A stretch of 46,672 nucleotides of DNA from Pleurobrachia bachei (Eukaryota; Ctenophora; Tentaculata; Cydippida; Pleurobrachiidae). Below the pieces are notes generated by a model, which saw only the letters and a list, made by a program, of their open reading frames with translations, was not told where the DNA came from and did no database searches. The stretch is from the NCBI GenBank assembly GCA_000695325.1, contig AVPN01000568.1:1-46672 (forward strand), read 5' to 3'. How positions within the stretch are numbered: the stretch's first letter is position 1; the number at the start of each line of letters is the position of its first letter. Shown here one piece after another: positions 1 to 16,051 of this stretch. Both the position numbers and the translations under genes were made by a program.

Positions 1-2852
1 CTCCCTCCCTCCAGTACGGCGGAGGTTGGCGGTTTCCTGGACTCTCTACATGGGGGTCATTAAATTGTATAATTGCTCTACCAGCAGACTTGTGCACTAA
101 GCTTTGCCCAGTATTATATTATGCATACGTTAGAGATTGCCGATTCTTCATTCTCTAGTACTCTGTTCTCTTCCAATACTTTGACCTGTATTTCTCTCTT
201 TATTTCTCTGTCTATCTCTCCCTCTCAGCTCCGTCTATCTCTCTCCATCTCTCTCCCTCCATCTCCCTCCACCTCTCTCTCCCTCCATCTCTCTCTTTCC
301 CTCTCTCTGCCTCCATCTCATTTTCTGATTATGTTGATTGCTCAACATCTTTATTCATTTCTCCCTCCCTACCTCTCTCTACCACAAACCACAAGTTACT
401 CACATCAGTCTAGATGTCTACTGTCCAGTTAATAGTCAGCTGTCTGTGATACTCGGATCGTGGGTGCTCTTCTCTTTCGGATATCATCTTTTTATCCCTT
501 CTATATCTCCCTCTCTCTCCCAGCCTCTAATTTTCCTTGGAACGTTTGGTCTGATGACCCATGGTAAATGGAATTTAGACAAAATGTGCACTCAGTGGAA
601 TCTACCTATTGCTTCTTTCTCTGATCAATCTTGATAACTATCTACTACAGCTCTCCCTGCGGTGACTTTTTTATAGGCTGACCAAATTGGTATAATCACA
701 GTTTTATGTGATCGATAGAATATAAGAGACTTTAACTGTCACTAGGACACTATAACCGCCCGTTCTAATGATTATTCACTCCACGTTTACCTGTATGACG
801 GCGCCATACCCCATTTAATTCAGATGGGGTCGCGGCGCCAGACAGACGTTTACCAGGAAACTATATATAGTTAGCGTTCCTCTATAACAGTTTCACTACC
901 ACACGGGGAACTGGGGGAGATATATTCGAGATCACACGGTACACGCGGGGATATATTCCTCTCTGCATCTACAGTAGAGTTTCGATATGTTCGAGATCTA
1001 TTTAGTGGTTAAGACGCTGTCAGAGCATCGGCCAGACAGTTGAGACGCGTGTAATTATGCGGTTTAGCTATCATGCGAAACATACGATAATCGTACCAAA
1101 TCCGCCGTAGATTTGATGGTCGCAGAGAGCCATCTGTAAACGGTGAGAAAACGGGAATTATAGAACATCGCAATTATAGGTTACTTTGGAGCTGTCTTTA
1201 TATTCCACTGGCCGCAGAAGTAGCACGTGCTGCTGTAGCGGGGAGAGCTATAGCTAGCTAGCTAGGGAAATGGAGAGTGAGAGAGAGGGAGAGAGATAAA
1301 GTGACTGTGTGAGAGAGAGAGAGAGAGAGAGAGGGGGGGGAGCACGCATCATCTATGACCTGCAATGTAGGAACTGCTGCTTCAGTGACAGATGGTGCAG
1401 CAGCTAGTGTGTGGGATCTTCCCATCGAGCATGCTCCTGTCAATCACCTTCTCTGTTAACGAGTTCTCTCTTTCTCTCTCTCTCACTCTTTCTCACTTTC
1501 TCTCTCTCTCTCTCTCTCACTGACCCGTCCCTCTCTCCCCCTCTCTCCCATCTCTGACAGGCAATTATACACTCCGTCTCTCTCTCTCTATATCCCTGAA
1601 ATGTTCACGTCAAGAAGTTCTTCTACCTTTTCTTTGAAGTAAATTTAAATTTCTAGAATTCTATTAATTTCTTTTTCAGGAGATTTTCTAGAATTCTATT
1701 AATTTCTTTTTCAGGAGATTTTTTAGTCGTAATATCTCTCTTACCTCAGTCGATTTTACTCTCTACGACATTCTCATTCTCTTGCTCATTCTTCATTAGG
1801 CCACGTGCTGGGAGGGCGAGAGGTCTATTTGAGAAGATGGAGAGATAGCCAAAGAGAGAGAAAGAAAGATAGATAGAGAGAGAGAGAGGGAAAGAGATAG
1901 AGAGAATGTTCGTGTATTAATATACTCAATACCCCAATGCATTGCAATGGAAGGTCCTTAGAGGGATGATTACTATTGAATATTGGACTTGCAGCTCTCA
2001 CTCCCCCTCTCTTTTCTCTCTCTCTTTCCTTCTCTATCTCTCTCTCACTCCCCCTCTTACTATCTCTCAGATCTCTCTCTCTCTCTCCCTGTCTCTGCTT
2101 TACTTCATTTCGTAATTCGTGTTTTACCTTTTTGGCGTTGTATAAACAGCGAATATTTCACCGAATCTCTACCATCATTTCATGTTGAATTGAATCTAGT
2201 TTCATTTTACAGTGATATTTTCTCCGAAGCGCTTGATTTCCCGCGAACCATTAGTCATTCGAAGAATTTAGAATCTGAATTTATTTAGTCGACGTAGATA
2301 GGCCTTGTTGCACGTTTTTCACAATCATAGAGTGAGAAAAGGGCTTGCAAATAGAGATGAGAGAGATACAGACAGGGAAAAAGAGATAAAGATAGAGAGA
2401 GAGAGAGAGAGAGATAGAGAGAGTGACCAAAATGGATTTAGAAGGATTCAAAGAAAACGGCGTATTTGCTGTGTGTTTGCTGTGATAACGTATTCAAGAC
2501 TTTGGATCAATACTTCATTGTTTTTCTATATCATGGTATGGTACCTAGTTAGATCTTGTTATAGGGTAATCAGTTAAATACCCGACCTACCCTTAACTTC
2601 GAGCTGCCTTACCCTTTTTTGTGGCTGGGGAATACTGCACATTGCAATTCCCTGCCGAGTGAAAAGTGGTCATTGGCCTCTGATTTGTAGAAAATAAGGT
2701 TTTTGTACGTGTACTTGTTCAAGACTTTGATATTTGATAGCTGCAATAGTCATTCCTCTCTTTGTCCTACTCTATCTCTATCTCTATCTCTATCTCTATC
2801 TCTACCCTTTTAGAGATTTTATAGCACCCTTCCCCCCTTGGGAGATAAGCTT

Positions 2853-2908
<56 letters not shown>

Positions 2909-2926
2909 CGGCCCTTCCTATCTCAG

Positions 2927-2975
<49 letters not shown>

Positions 2976-3575
2976 ATCTTCCTCTCACTCCGTTCACCGT
3001 CACCTAGCGTTATCCTAGGTACTTCGTCCGTGACACATGTTTGATGAGGAGCACGCATTGCTAGGCCATAGTATAAATCCTTTTTTTTAAATATTTGTTT
3101 TGTTTGGATATCCTTTTTCTGGATGAAAGGTGTCCACATTTCGTATCTACTCGAAAAGTTAATTTTGCGATGATTGATCTCTATTCGGGTTAGTTTTGGG
3201 CAGATAAGTAAATAATTAGCAGTATAATTTTCACTCTTGATTATTAGGTCAATGGTGTTAAGAGTCGAGGGGTAATGATCGTTCAAGGTTTGTTTAAATG
3301 TGTGTGCTGTGTGTTTTTTATTGTTTTTACAATTGGACTTCACAGACAAACTGACTAATGACTAAGTCTAACCCGCCAAGTACTGACTGTTTTCATGTTT
3401 TACAATCCCCGAATATGTTGGGGCCATACAAAATTGGGGTGTGGACACGAATAGTAACATAAACCTTATAATTAACTCTTTTTCAATATAGGTATCCCTA
3501 TCTACTAATCCGATTGTCCAACTACTACTAATCTCCCACTCCCTGTTTACTAATCTCCCACTCCCCCCCCCTCAG
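1..3575. other. Gene-free, CT/GA-rich region upstream of the K2P channel
   Basis: No exon can be supported here. The stretch is dominated by polypyrimidine or polypurine simple repeats: CT-rich 190-410, GA 1263-1335, CT 1466-1600, GA 1835-1910, CT 2000-2095, GA 2355-2425, a (TATCTC)n-like run near 2770-2810, and pure (TC)n at about 2852-2903 and 2931-2973. The open frames across them read Leu/Ser or Arg/Glu and are artefacts of the repeats. A 35-bp direct repeat with a doubled 3' splice-site-like signal lies at 1650-1720. The 5' exon(s) of the channel gene must lie in or upstream of this region, because the first recognisable channel exon starts in phase 1 behind a splice acceptor. Confidence 0.6.
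1650..1720 (+). repeat. 35-bp direct repeat doubling a 3' splice-site-like signal
   Basis: Two adjacent, near-identical 35-bp units each contain a branch-point-like ctattaat, a polypyrimidine run (tttcttttt) and CAG; the CAGs end at 1679 and 1714. The sequence after the second CAG stays open for about 27 codons, but no function is recognisable, so an exon here is unproven. Confidence 0.45.
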
Positions 3576-8134
<4,559 letters not shown>

Positions 8135-10615
8135 TTGCGCTGGAACCCCTCTCCAGTCTCCATTCCCATTCAGTTTAACAACCAAAATCCCCTTTACAGC
8201 TGATCCAGAAACGGAGATGATATCAAAAACCAAAGAGTTCCAGGGTGAATACGGGGCCACGGATGCCATGACTGAATGACGGAGTCGATAAACTAAATGT
8301 GGAGTGAGAACAGCTGCTGTAGAAACGAAACTCGGCACTGAACCCCTGAACTAAAATAGTGATGGGACTGGTTTAATAGTGAAATGATTTATGATGGTGG
8401 TATATATGGTCAAGGGACTCATAGTTTGAGAGACATAGCTTGTAAAATCAATCTCTTTCGTGAATAACGCGAGCTTTTATTTCTGTGTGTATATTATTTA
8501 TTTTTTTGCCTGATGATTCGATGTGTATTTCAGTTCGACAAACGTTAACTTGAGCCGAATGTTTGAGTTTACCGTTGATATACTGGACGTCCGTCGTCCG
8601 TTGGCGACATAGTCACCTAGTGCGATCACACCAGGTGTCTATGTCACCAACGTCGTCCGGACATAAAACTCTTATATGTTTCTGGTTAGTGCTAAAGTGC
8701 TAAACTACAATGACCAGGGGCTCTTCGACGAAACTTTAAGCACGCTTAAAAACGTTGCGTAACTCTCCTTTCACACCTTCTAATTTATTTTCACACATGG
8801 TTTGTGTCGACGAAACTTTTTAGAAATCTTGCGTAGTGAAAATTGAGGGGTAGTAAGTGAAGTTTTACACAAGCTCTCCAAACCTTGCGTAACCCCTAAT
8901 CACGTGGTGAAATCACGTGATTTGGGCCAAATTGAAGCGACAATGACGTCATAGTTCACGCAATATCTCACCTAAGTATCCAGAGGAGACTTAATGGTAG
9001 ATAAGTCAGCGCTGGCAAGTAAAACGTGCTACAAAACAGTGCATATTTTGCTTCTCGCATGTAGAAACAAGATAAAATGGCACTCCTTGTCCCCCAATTA
9101 GCTATTTCTACTCAACCAAAATATTGAGGCACTAGTTTGGGGTTTCAGCCAAGCCCTATACACCATCTGTATTAGACTCTCACAGATGTGGATTAATTCT
9201 TATTCAGTTGTCTTCCTTCTGGGATAAGATGAACAGTGAACTGCTAGGTACTATACTTTCACTGTTTATGTCTTCATAGTTCATATAGCAGCCTATCTAT
9301 ATATTCATTTCACCCGGCCTAAATTATAATATTACAAGTTATAAGTGAATAAATTTGTTGATTTTTGATAATGAACATTCAAAATTAGGGCTCTAATCTC
9401 TATTTCACCGCTGTAACATTCATTGCCAGCTACTGTTAGAGTACACGAGATTTGAAATTTCTTGAATCTTGAGAAGTAGAAGTCAAACTTCTTCTTCACC
9501 CCCAATCTGGTGTGATATCTCGCTAACACTATTGGCTGGTGAACCCTACACGTGACCAAATTGACGCCTGTGTAAACCCATGTAATGGAAATCCTATCAC
9601 GTGTCCAGTTTCGATCCCCTGATTGGATGTCTACATCCATACACGAGGGGTGATTTGGGGCTTCACGTGGTATACACGTGGTTCACACCAAGGACCTAAA
9701 GTGAGGTTTTGGGAAGCGTTCGTCGACACCCCTCTCGAGACAAGTGTGAAAAATTCTCCAGGCGTAACTCTAAAGAGAGCTTATTTGAGTTCGCATTTTC
9801 GTGATTTTAGCACTAGAGTCCGCTTTGGCCACATGGATGCTTAAGTGAGATCGACGTCGCGCGCGAGAATATAGTAGGGTCGGTTGTGGGAAGTTGGGTC
9901 TGGAATTTTAAATTTGACTTGCTGATATGATTAGGGACTCTATAAAAAGTCCAAAGCACCATCCCGTAGGTCTCTACCACCCCCGGTTCACTAATTATTC
10001 GTAATTATGTGATTTATGACGTTATCACCAATTAGCACTAACAATTACAGTTCCTGGTCACTTAGAGCTTAGATTTTGATACCAGGTGATAGATGATCAC
10101 TAAATTAGTGGGCATTCAAAATTTTAGGTCAATCGGAGTTATGCACACAAACACGCATACCCCGATGATGTCGGAGGCATAACTACACCAATATTGTTAT
10201 CACTATCAGTATCGAGTATATCAACTATCAGCCCTTCGAATGGGAAATACATACTAATATGGTGGTATAGCAATACGATATTGTGTGCCTTGCTTGTAAA
10301 TGTGTGAATTCAGTTGTGGTTATCGAAAATCCGCAAAATTGTACTTTAAATTTGTTAAACCGACGTAACGCGCAATCTATTTAGAAAATAGCCGACAAAA
10401 AAGCCGCGCGGTAAATAAAATATTAATTAAAAGTGGCGCGCGGTGAAAGTTTTTACAAAAATCACGTGTTCAAGATTTTTGGAAAACCACGTGTTCTTTT
10501 TTGATCACGTGAAAACTGAACCGTATGAAGAGGGCTGAGCAGTGAGCTGTCCCAGGATATCCCATGCCGTCCCATGTAAGCACGTGTTCAAAAGATCGGC
10601 AAACGTTAAAATCTG
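8135..10615. other. Intergenic region 3' of the K2P channel
   Basis: No supported exons. An imperfect inverted repeat (gtccg...gacatag / ctatgtc...cggac) with an inner cacct/aggtg stem spans about 8588-8664. Two diverged copies of a cgacgaaactttt...ttgcgtaa module occur at 8725-8765 and 8808-8840, with another ttgcgtaa at 8885. Several CACGTG/CACGTGA E-box-like words lie at 8900-8925, 9540-9680 and 10460-10580. Confidence 0.4.
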
Positions 10616-10661
10616 GGGACTGTGAGTTTGGACCTGCACCTGTGCCCCGGGTAGCGTAGTG

Positions 10662-10734
10662 GGTGGTGGCCGGATGATATCGAAGATGTCAACAAGAATT
10701 CCATCTTGCTATTCGATGATTCTCATTATCAGGT
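10662..10734 (+). CDS. Possible orphan exon (weak)
   Basis: After an AG at about 10654, a frame reads SGWWPDDIEDVNKNSILL and on to DDSHYQ, ending at CAG|gtaaag. The residue mix is protein-like, with acidic and aromatic residues and no low complexity. The acceptor lacks a pyrimidine tract and no partner exon was found. Chance open reading over this length is quite possible. Confidence 0.2.
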
Positions 10735-10739
10735 AAAGT

Positions 10740-13509
10740 GCAGACTTCTGTTTTTGTCTGTCGTGCATGGCTGAAGCTTTATAGTTTACAAGCAATTGTC
10801 ATTCCTCCTCCATGAGCGTTGCCTGATTAATGACTTTTCGATGTTGGCGGTGGTCATTGGGGAGGAGTTGTTTTAGTATTACTTGGATATTGTGTTCTGC
10901 CTTTCCGGATAAATCTGGTCGATCCATTCACACATTGCTCTTATCTATCTTCAATCATCAGCCTATATTTAGACTAGATTTAAAAAAAGAGGCGAAGCAC
11001 ATTTCAAAGATTTCGGGGATTTTAAAGCCTGGATTATGTAATCTCATAACTCATTTCCATAGAAATCCAGAATAGTCCAGAGAGCTATAGTATTATGGGA
11101 ATCCTTAGAATTGTAAGCACAATACCAGTGATTGCTGCTGAAGCCACAGCATATATATATATAATATGTATGACGATTGTCGACTTTAATTCAAGTTTGC
11201 CTTGCTAATGCTGCAAATATGACATAGATAATGTTTATGTTGAACCACAGCGGTACATCTATTTTTGCTTATTACCAGGATCCTCTCAGATCATGTGAAT
11301 GGTTGTGAGAATTTGATCTCATTAGTAAACTGCATGTTCTACAAGATGGTACCCCTGGTGTTTAGATTGCAGGCCCCATTCAGGGCTGAATCGATCTTAG
11401 TTCCTCCTTTGTGTGAAGAGAGACTCAATCACGCCTTATTACCATGCATCATGAAGTGATGAGATGTGTTGTTCAGATGCCAGTTTCACTGTTACAGCCC
11501 CCCAATCACTTACTGTTTATCACCCAAGAAATTGATTAACGAGCGAGAGCTGATATATGAGATACAAAGACCGTACCTCTGTGTAGTGATAGAGACTGGA
11601 TGTGACTCATGATAATTATTTGTGTTCTGATCGGATAGCTTCACATGATCAAGTCTAAAATGTCCAGAAGATATCTTTTAGATATCTAGCAAGAACTAGA
11701 TAAATTTCAATTGAATGCAGCAAATATATATTTATCAATAAATTTGATTGGAAATAATCCCATTCCCTGCACATCATGTAACCTATAGGAGATTATTAAC
11801 ACGCCGTATTATTAAGCATCCAAAAGTTTTAATCACAGAATTATGTGCGTGTAATAAATGAACAAGTAGAATCTGTGATTTGTGAATTGATTCCAGAAAA
11901 TATGGTCGACAATTTTATCACCATGGGGCTTGGACGGGAAAAAAACGAGTCAAAACATCTCGTTTTTATTCCGTATAATCTGCTTCAACTGGGAGCTGTA
12001 GGACGCGATATATTGTGCATTGTGCATAATACTACATTATCATGATATGTGAGCTCTGCAGATAACTGTGCCCTGTTTAATACGCCTAACTGTTCAGAAA
12101 GCAAGAACCCTGTCTAAACACAAGGATTGTTGCTGTTCGAGATATCCGATATAAACATAGTGCTAATACATCAGTACTGTGGGAATATGATAAGTGCCTA
12201 GTTATAACGAATCCAGTGGATCGCTTGGTTACTTCCTTGTTAAACAAGCATTGAAACTGGAGGGTTGGAGTAACTCATATACAGTGCAGCACATTAATGT
12301 GTTTGTATCTGATTTTTCGAAATGAACAGTTGGGCTATTAAACAGTAATCACGACATATTAATTGCTTTATTTTCTATCGCGATAGATGTTTTGTGATTG
12401 GGAATCCTTACTTTATCTCAGAATTAACTGTTCGAAAGAACACTATAAAATATGTAAAATGTGAAGGGCGACGGGAGGGCGACGCCTTTGTTCGCTTCCT
12501 AGCGAAACTAGGCAAATTAAGTTTCCAATCCATCGTGATAGTCTAGGTGATTCGTCTAGAGTATTCTGACTGCAAGCTTCGGGGTATGTCGCGTTTAGTT
12601 GTTACTTTGAGTGAGCGCTATTATATTACGTGCCCGGTCGGTTTTTCAATCCCATTTAATAACGCATGCAACGACGCGAAGGCATCTTTACACCATTTGC
12701 ACTTTGTAGCTAGACTCTAGTGATATATTAAAAAGAAGGGCGAGCTCTATAACTAGTTTTGGCGGTCTGTAACATAGAAACAGACCTATCTATGTATGTG
12801 CCTTGTTTGTTTCTTAAGGGAAAATAGTCATTAATTAATCCCTCACCTTGTTCCATCTCTTGTCTATATCCTTCGATGAATCATATCTCATACTTCAAAT
12901 TGTTTCTCTAATCCGCCATTCCTTGGATATCCAGTATCCAGTATCCAGTGTCCACAGGGTTTGAAGGATCAGAGCATTGGTCTGACATATCCTCATTTGC
13001 TAGAACCTAGATTGGCCTGACAGCATCTAAACAACTCATTCAAACCCTCTGAACCACATCTACAACGCAGGCATTGTGGTGGACAAATATACTTGCAATT
13101 CTTCAATCGGCTGATCTGTTTTTGCGGTTCATCTCACAAGTGCTTCATCCAGCCATATCCCCTTTTCTCACAGATTAATTTCTACCACTACCAGAGTTCT
13201 TCTTTGCAATAATTGTTTACCCCGTGCTTGTGTAGTTTGAGTTTTAGGAAGTGCTTTTTCATGTAGGGCTCCCTTGTTAGGTGCTTTTGTCCAAGAAGTT
13301 ATTTGATCCCTATAACAAGTTTTGGTAACGAAGGGCATTGCAAAAGTGAGGCACGTCTTAGCGTGCCCGCAATGTAGGGGGAACTGCGTTACCAACACCA
13401 AGTTATTTCCCTGCATTTTTCCCAACGTTCTTACACATAAAACTTAACTAATTTACGTTCCCCTTCTTATTCAAGCTCAAATTAGCTGGTTGCAACCACA
13501 ACAACAACC
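10740..13509. other. AT-rich region with no supported gene
   Basis: I see no exon with both splice signals and protein-like composition. ORFs at 11265-11459 and 11845-12045 are short and not convincing. A TATATA run lies near 11151-11164, and variants of the cagagcattgg motif occur near 12966. Confidence 0.4.
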
Positions 13510-13590
13510 ATGTCGATGAAAAGAGTGAGGTTAACGATCAGGGGAATATCAGCATCCACACGATCTGCCATCCAACATCACACCCAGCAG
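13510..13590 (+). CDS. Possible first coding exon, basic N-terminus
   Basis: ATG at 13510 follows an A-rich leader (acaacaacc), a favourable initiation context. The 27-codon frame begins MSMKRVRLTIRGISASTRSA and runs into a CAG|gtaata donor in phase 0. The basic, Ser/Arg-rich start could be a targeting peptide, but it is too short to judge. A (TCTGTA)/(TC)n microsatellite begins about 20 bases into the presumed intron. I could not join it to a second exon with confidence. Confidence 0.35.
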
Positions 13591-13631
13591 GTAATAGCTG
13601 TTATCTGTATCTGTATCTGTATCTGTATCTG

Positions 13632-13672
<41 letters not shown>

Positions 13673-14316
13673 CTCTCTCTCTCATCTCTCTCTCTATCTC
13701 TCTCTCTCTATCTCTCTCTCTCTCTCTCTATCTCCCCCCTCGCGATCAGATATCACATCATTTTTTGTTGTCAGTAACCCGTTATCAGTGTACTCTTGCT
13801 TGTTGAATGCTCGCACCGAATATTATGTAGATCCTTTGTTCTGCGAATAGACAAATAGAAAAATAGCTAGTTCTTTGAGCAAGTGATATTGCTGTTTGAA
13901 CCCTTCGAACCCCTTTTTAGGATCGCTAATACCTATAAATTCCGTTCTGAAAAATGGCTGTCGCACGTGATCAGTTTCAATTGGACGGGGAACCACATTA
14001 TCGTCTAGATATCTCCCCGGTTCCTTCCTCTCTCGTCACACAACAAGCTCCAGCTGGTAGCGGATAGCTTGCCATGCGGCATAAACTATTATCTCTCTCG
14101 TCATGGCTCATGTTGAACCCACATGCTTCCTTCTAATTGCATAACGTCCAAGATATTTAGCCCAAAATGTGACATGGGGGAGAGTCATTATAAACCAGTT
14201 GTGAAACTCCTCCCCAGAAAATATTATCCGTGCTAGACAGTTTGTGAATATTTGTAGTTGGTCCGGGTTTAGGTGATCATGAGAGATTTGAATGACGGGA
14301 TCAAAGAGAGAATTTA
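13591..14316. other. Microsatellite and unassigned DNA
   Basis: (TATCTG)n grading into (TC)n at 13602-13736. The remainder shows no supportable coding or RNA feature on either strand. Confidence 0.4.
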
Positions 14317-14947
14317 TAATACTTATTGCAAAGTTGATACTAACTAACGCGACTAGAAATAAAGGCACCGGCAGCTGCTTAACCTAGATCTTTTTCATGA
14401 ACCGTTGTTCCATCCTTGATATTAGTATTATATTTTGATAGTTCACGGTGAAATTTTAACACGACCTAGCACGATTTCTAGGATTTGGCCAGATTTTCCA
14501 CCACGTACAAGTGGTGGTTTCCCACAGCAATCAGCATGCTAGGTCACGTTGAATCTTCATGCACGCCATGAGTTGGATTAACAGCTAAGAAATTTAAAAT
14601 TCCATCTACTTAGGCTTTTGTTTTTATCGATAAGTTGAGAAGGATTATATCAGGATGCCACCGAACCGTCGCAGTCTCCTCACACACCGGAAGGTTGCTT
14701 CTTTTCACTGTCAAATTCGGAGAACCAGCAGCAGAATGTTCAATAATGGGGTATAGTTGCTGAGCAGATTGTTACCATAGCAACGTGTTGCGACGTTTTG
14801 TTGGTAACGGCATTTTGAGAGCATGATTATAGTTGCTATAGTTGCTGAATACTAAGTTTATGATACCGGTTTTGCTACTTTCTGATATCGTTTTATCGCT
14901 AATTTGCTGATTTTGGGTTGCATGGCAGTTAATGTGGTGTCGATATA

Positions 14948-15025
14948 ATGTCGTTGTATGACAACACAACTATTGAGGATGTCCTCCCTAATGTACTGGA
15001 CCCATCTGTCAGGCATTGCGTTGAT
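14948..15025 (+). CDS. Duplicate first exon (copy 1) of a short unrecognised gene
   Basis: ATG at 14948 opens a 26-codon exon, MSLYDNTTIEDVLPNVLDPS and six more residues, ending at GAT|gtaagt in phase 0. It matches the exon at 16052-16129 except near its 3' end, where it reads RHCVD instead of SHFVD. The array that follows carries the copy-2 version. This copy has no exon 2 of its own before the duplicated block begins again, so it is probably an unused 5' fragment. Confidence 0.4.
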
Positions 15026-15426
15026 GTAAGTGTGTGGACCCGTCTGTCAGTCATTTCGTTGATGTAAGTGTGTGGACCCATCTGTCAGTCATTTCGTTGA
15101 TGTAAGTGTGTGGACCCATCTGTCAGTCATTTCGTTGATGTAAGTGTGTGGACCCATCTGTCAGTCATTTCGTTGATGTAAGTGTGTGGACCCATCTGTC
15201 AGTCATTTCGTTGATGTAAGTGTGTGGACCCATCTGTCAGTCATTTCGTTGATGTAAGTGTGTGGACCCATCTGTCAGTCATTTCGTTGATGTAAGTGTG
15301 TGGACCCATCTGTCAGTCATTTCGTTGATGTAAGTGTGTGGACCCATCTGTCAGTCATTTCGTTGATGTAAGTGTGTGGACCCATCTGTCAGTCATTTCG
15401 TTGATGTAAGTGTGTGGACCCATCTA
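14988..15426 (+). repeat. 38-bp minisatellite made of an exon end plus its 5' splice site, 11 donors
   Basis: The unit is tggacccatctgtcag-tcatttcgttgat|gtaagtgtg. It equals the last about 29 bases of the preceding exon plus its GTAAGT donor. GTAAGT recurs at 15026, 15064 and every 38 bp to 15406. Each unit also carries a ctgtcag that could act as a weak acceptor, giving a 13-nt candidate micro-exon. Confidence 0.9.
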
Positions 15427-16051
15427 TACTTATTGCAAAGTTGATACTAACTAACGCGACTAGAAATAAAGGCACAGGCAGCTGCTTTACCTAGATCTTT
15501 TTCATAAACCGTTGTTCCTTGAGATTAGTATTATATTTTGATAGTTCACGGTGAAATTTTAACACGACCTAGCACGATTTCTAGGATTTGGCCAGATTTT
15601 CCACCACGTACAAGTGGTGGTTTCCCACAGCAATCAGCATGCTAGGTCACGTTGAATCTTCATGCACGCCATGAGTTGGATTAACAGCTAAGAAATTTAA
15701 AATTCCATCTACTTAGGCTTTTGTTTTTTATCGATAAGTTGGGAAGGATTATATCAGGATGCCACCGAACCGTCGCAGTCTCCTCACACACCGGAAGGTT
15801 GCTTCTTTTCACTGTCAAATTCGGAGAACCAGCAGCAGAATGTTCAATAATGGGGTATAGTTGCTGAGCAGATTGTTACCATAGCAACGTGTTGCGACGT
15901 TTTGTTGGTAACGGCATTTTGAGAGCATGATTATAGTTGCTATAGTTGCTGAATACTAAGTTTATGATACCGTTTTTGTTACTTTCTGATATCGTTTTAT
16001 CGCTAATTTGCTGATTTCGGGTTGCATGGCAGTTAATGTGGTGTCGATATA

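Noticed and set aside
1000-1060. tRNA gene (ggttaagacgctgtcagagcatcggcc)
   Set aside because: D-arm-like words are present, but no T-arm GGTTCRANYCC or closing acceptor stem was found at the right distance.
14772-14969. 65-codon minus-strand ORF, duplicated at 15876-16073
   Set aside because: It is antisense to the better-supported plus-strand exon, and its conservation is explained by the recent block duplication.
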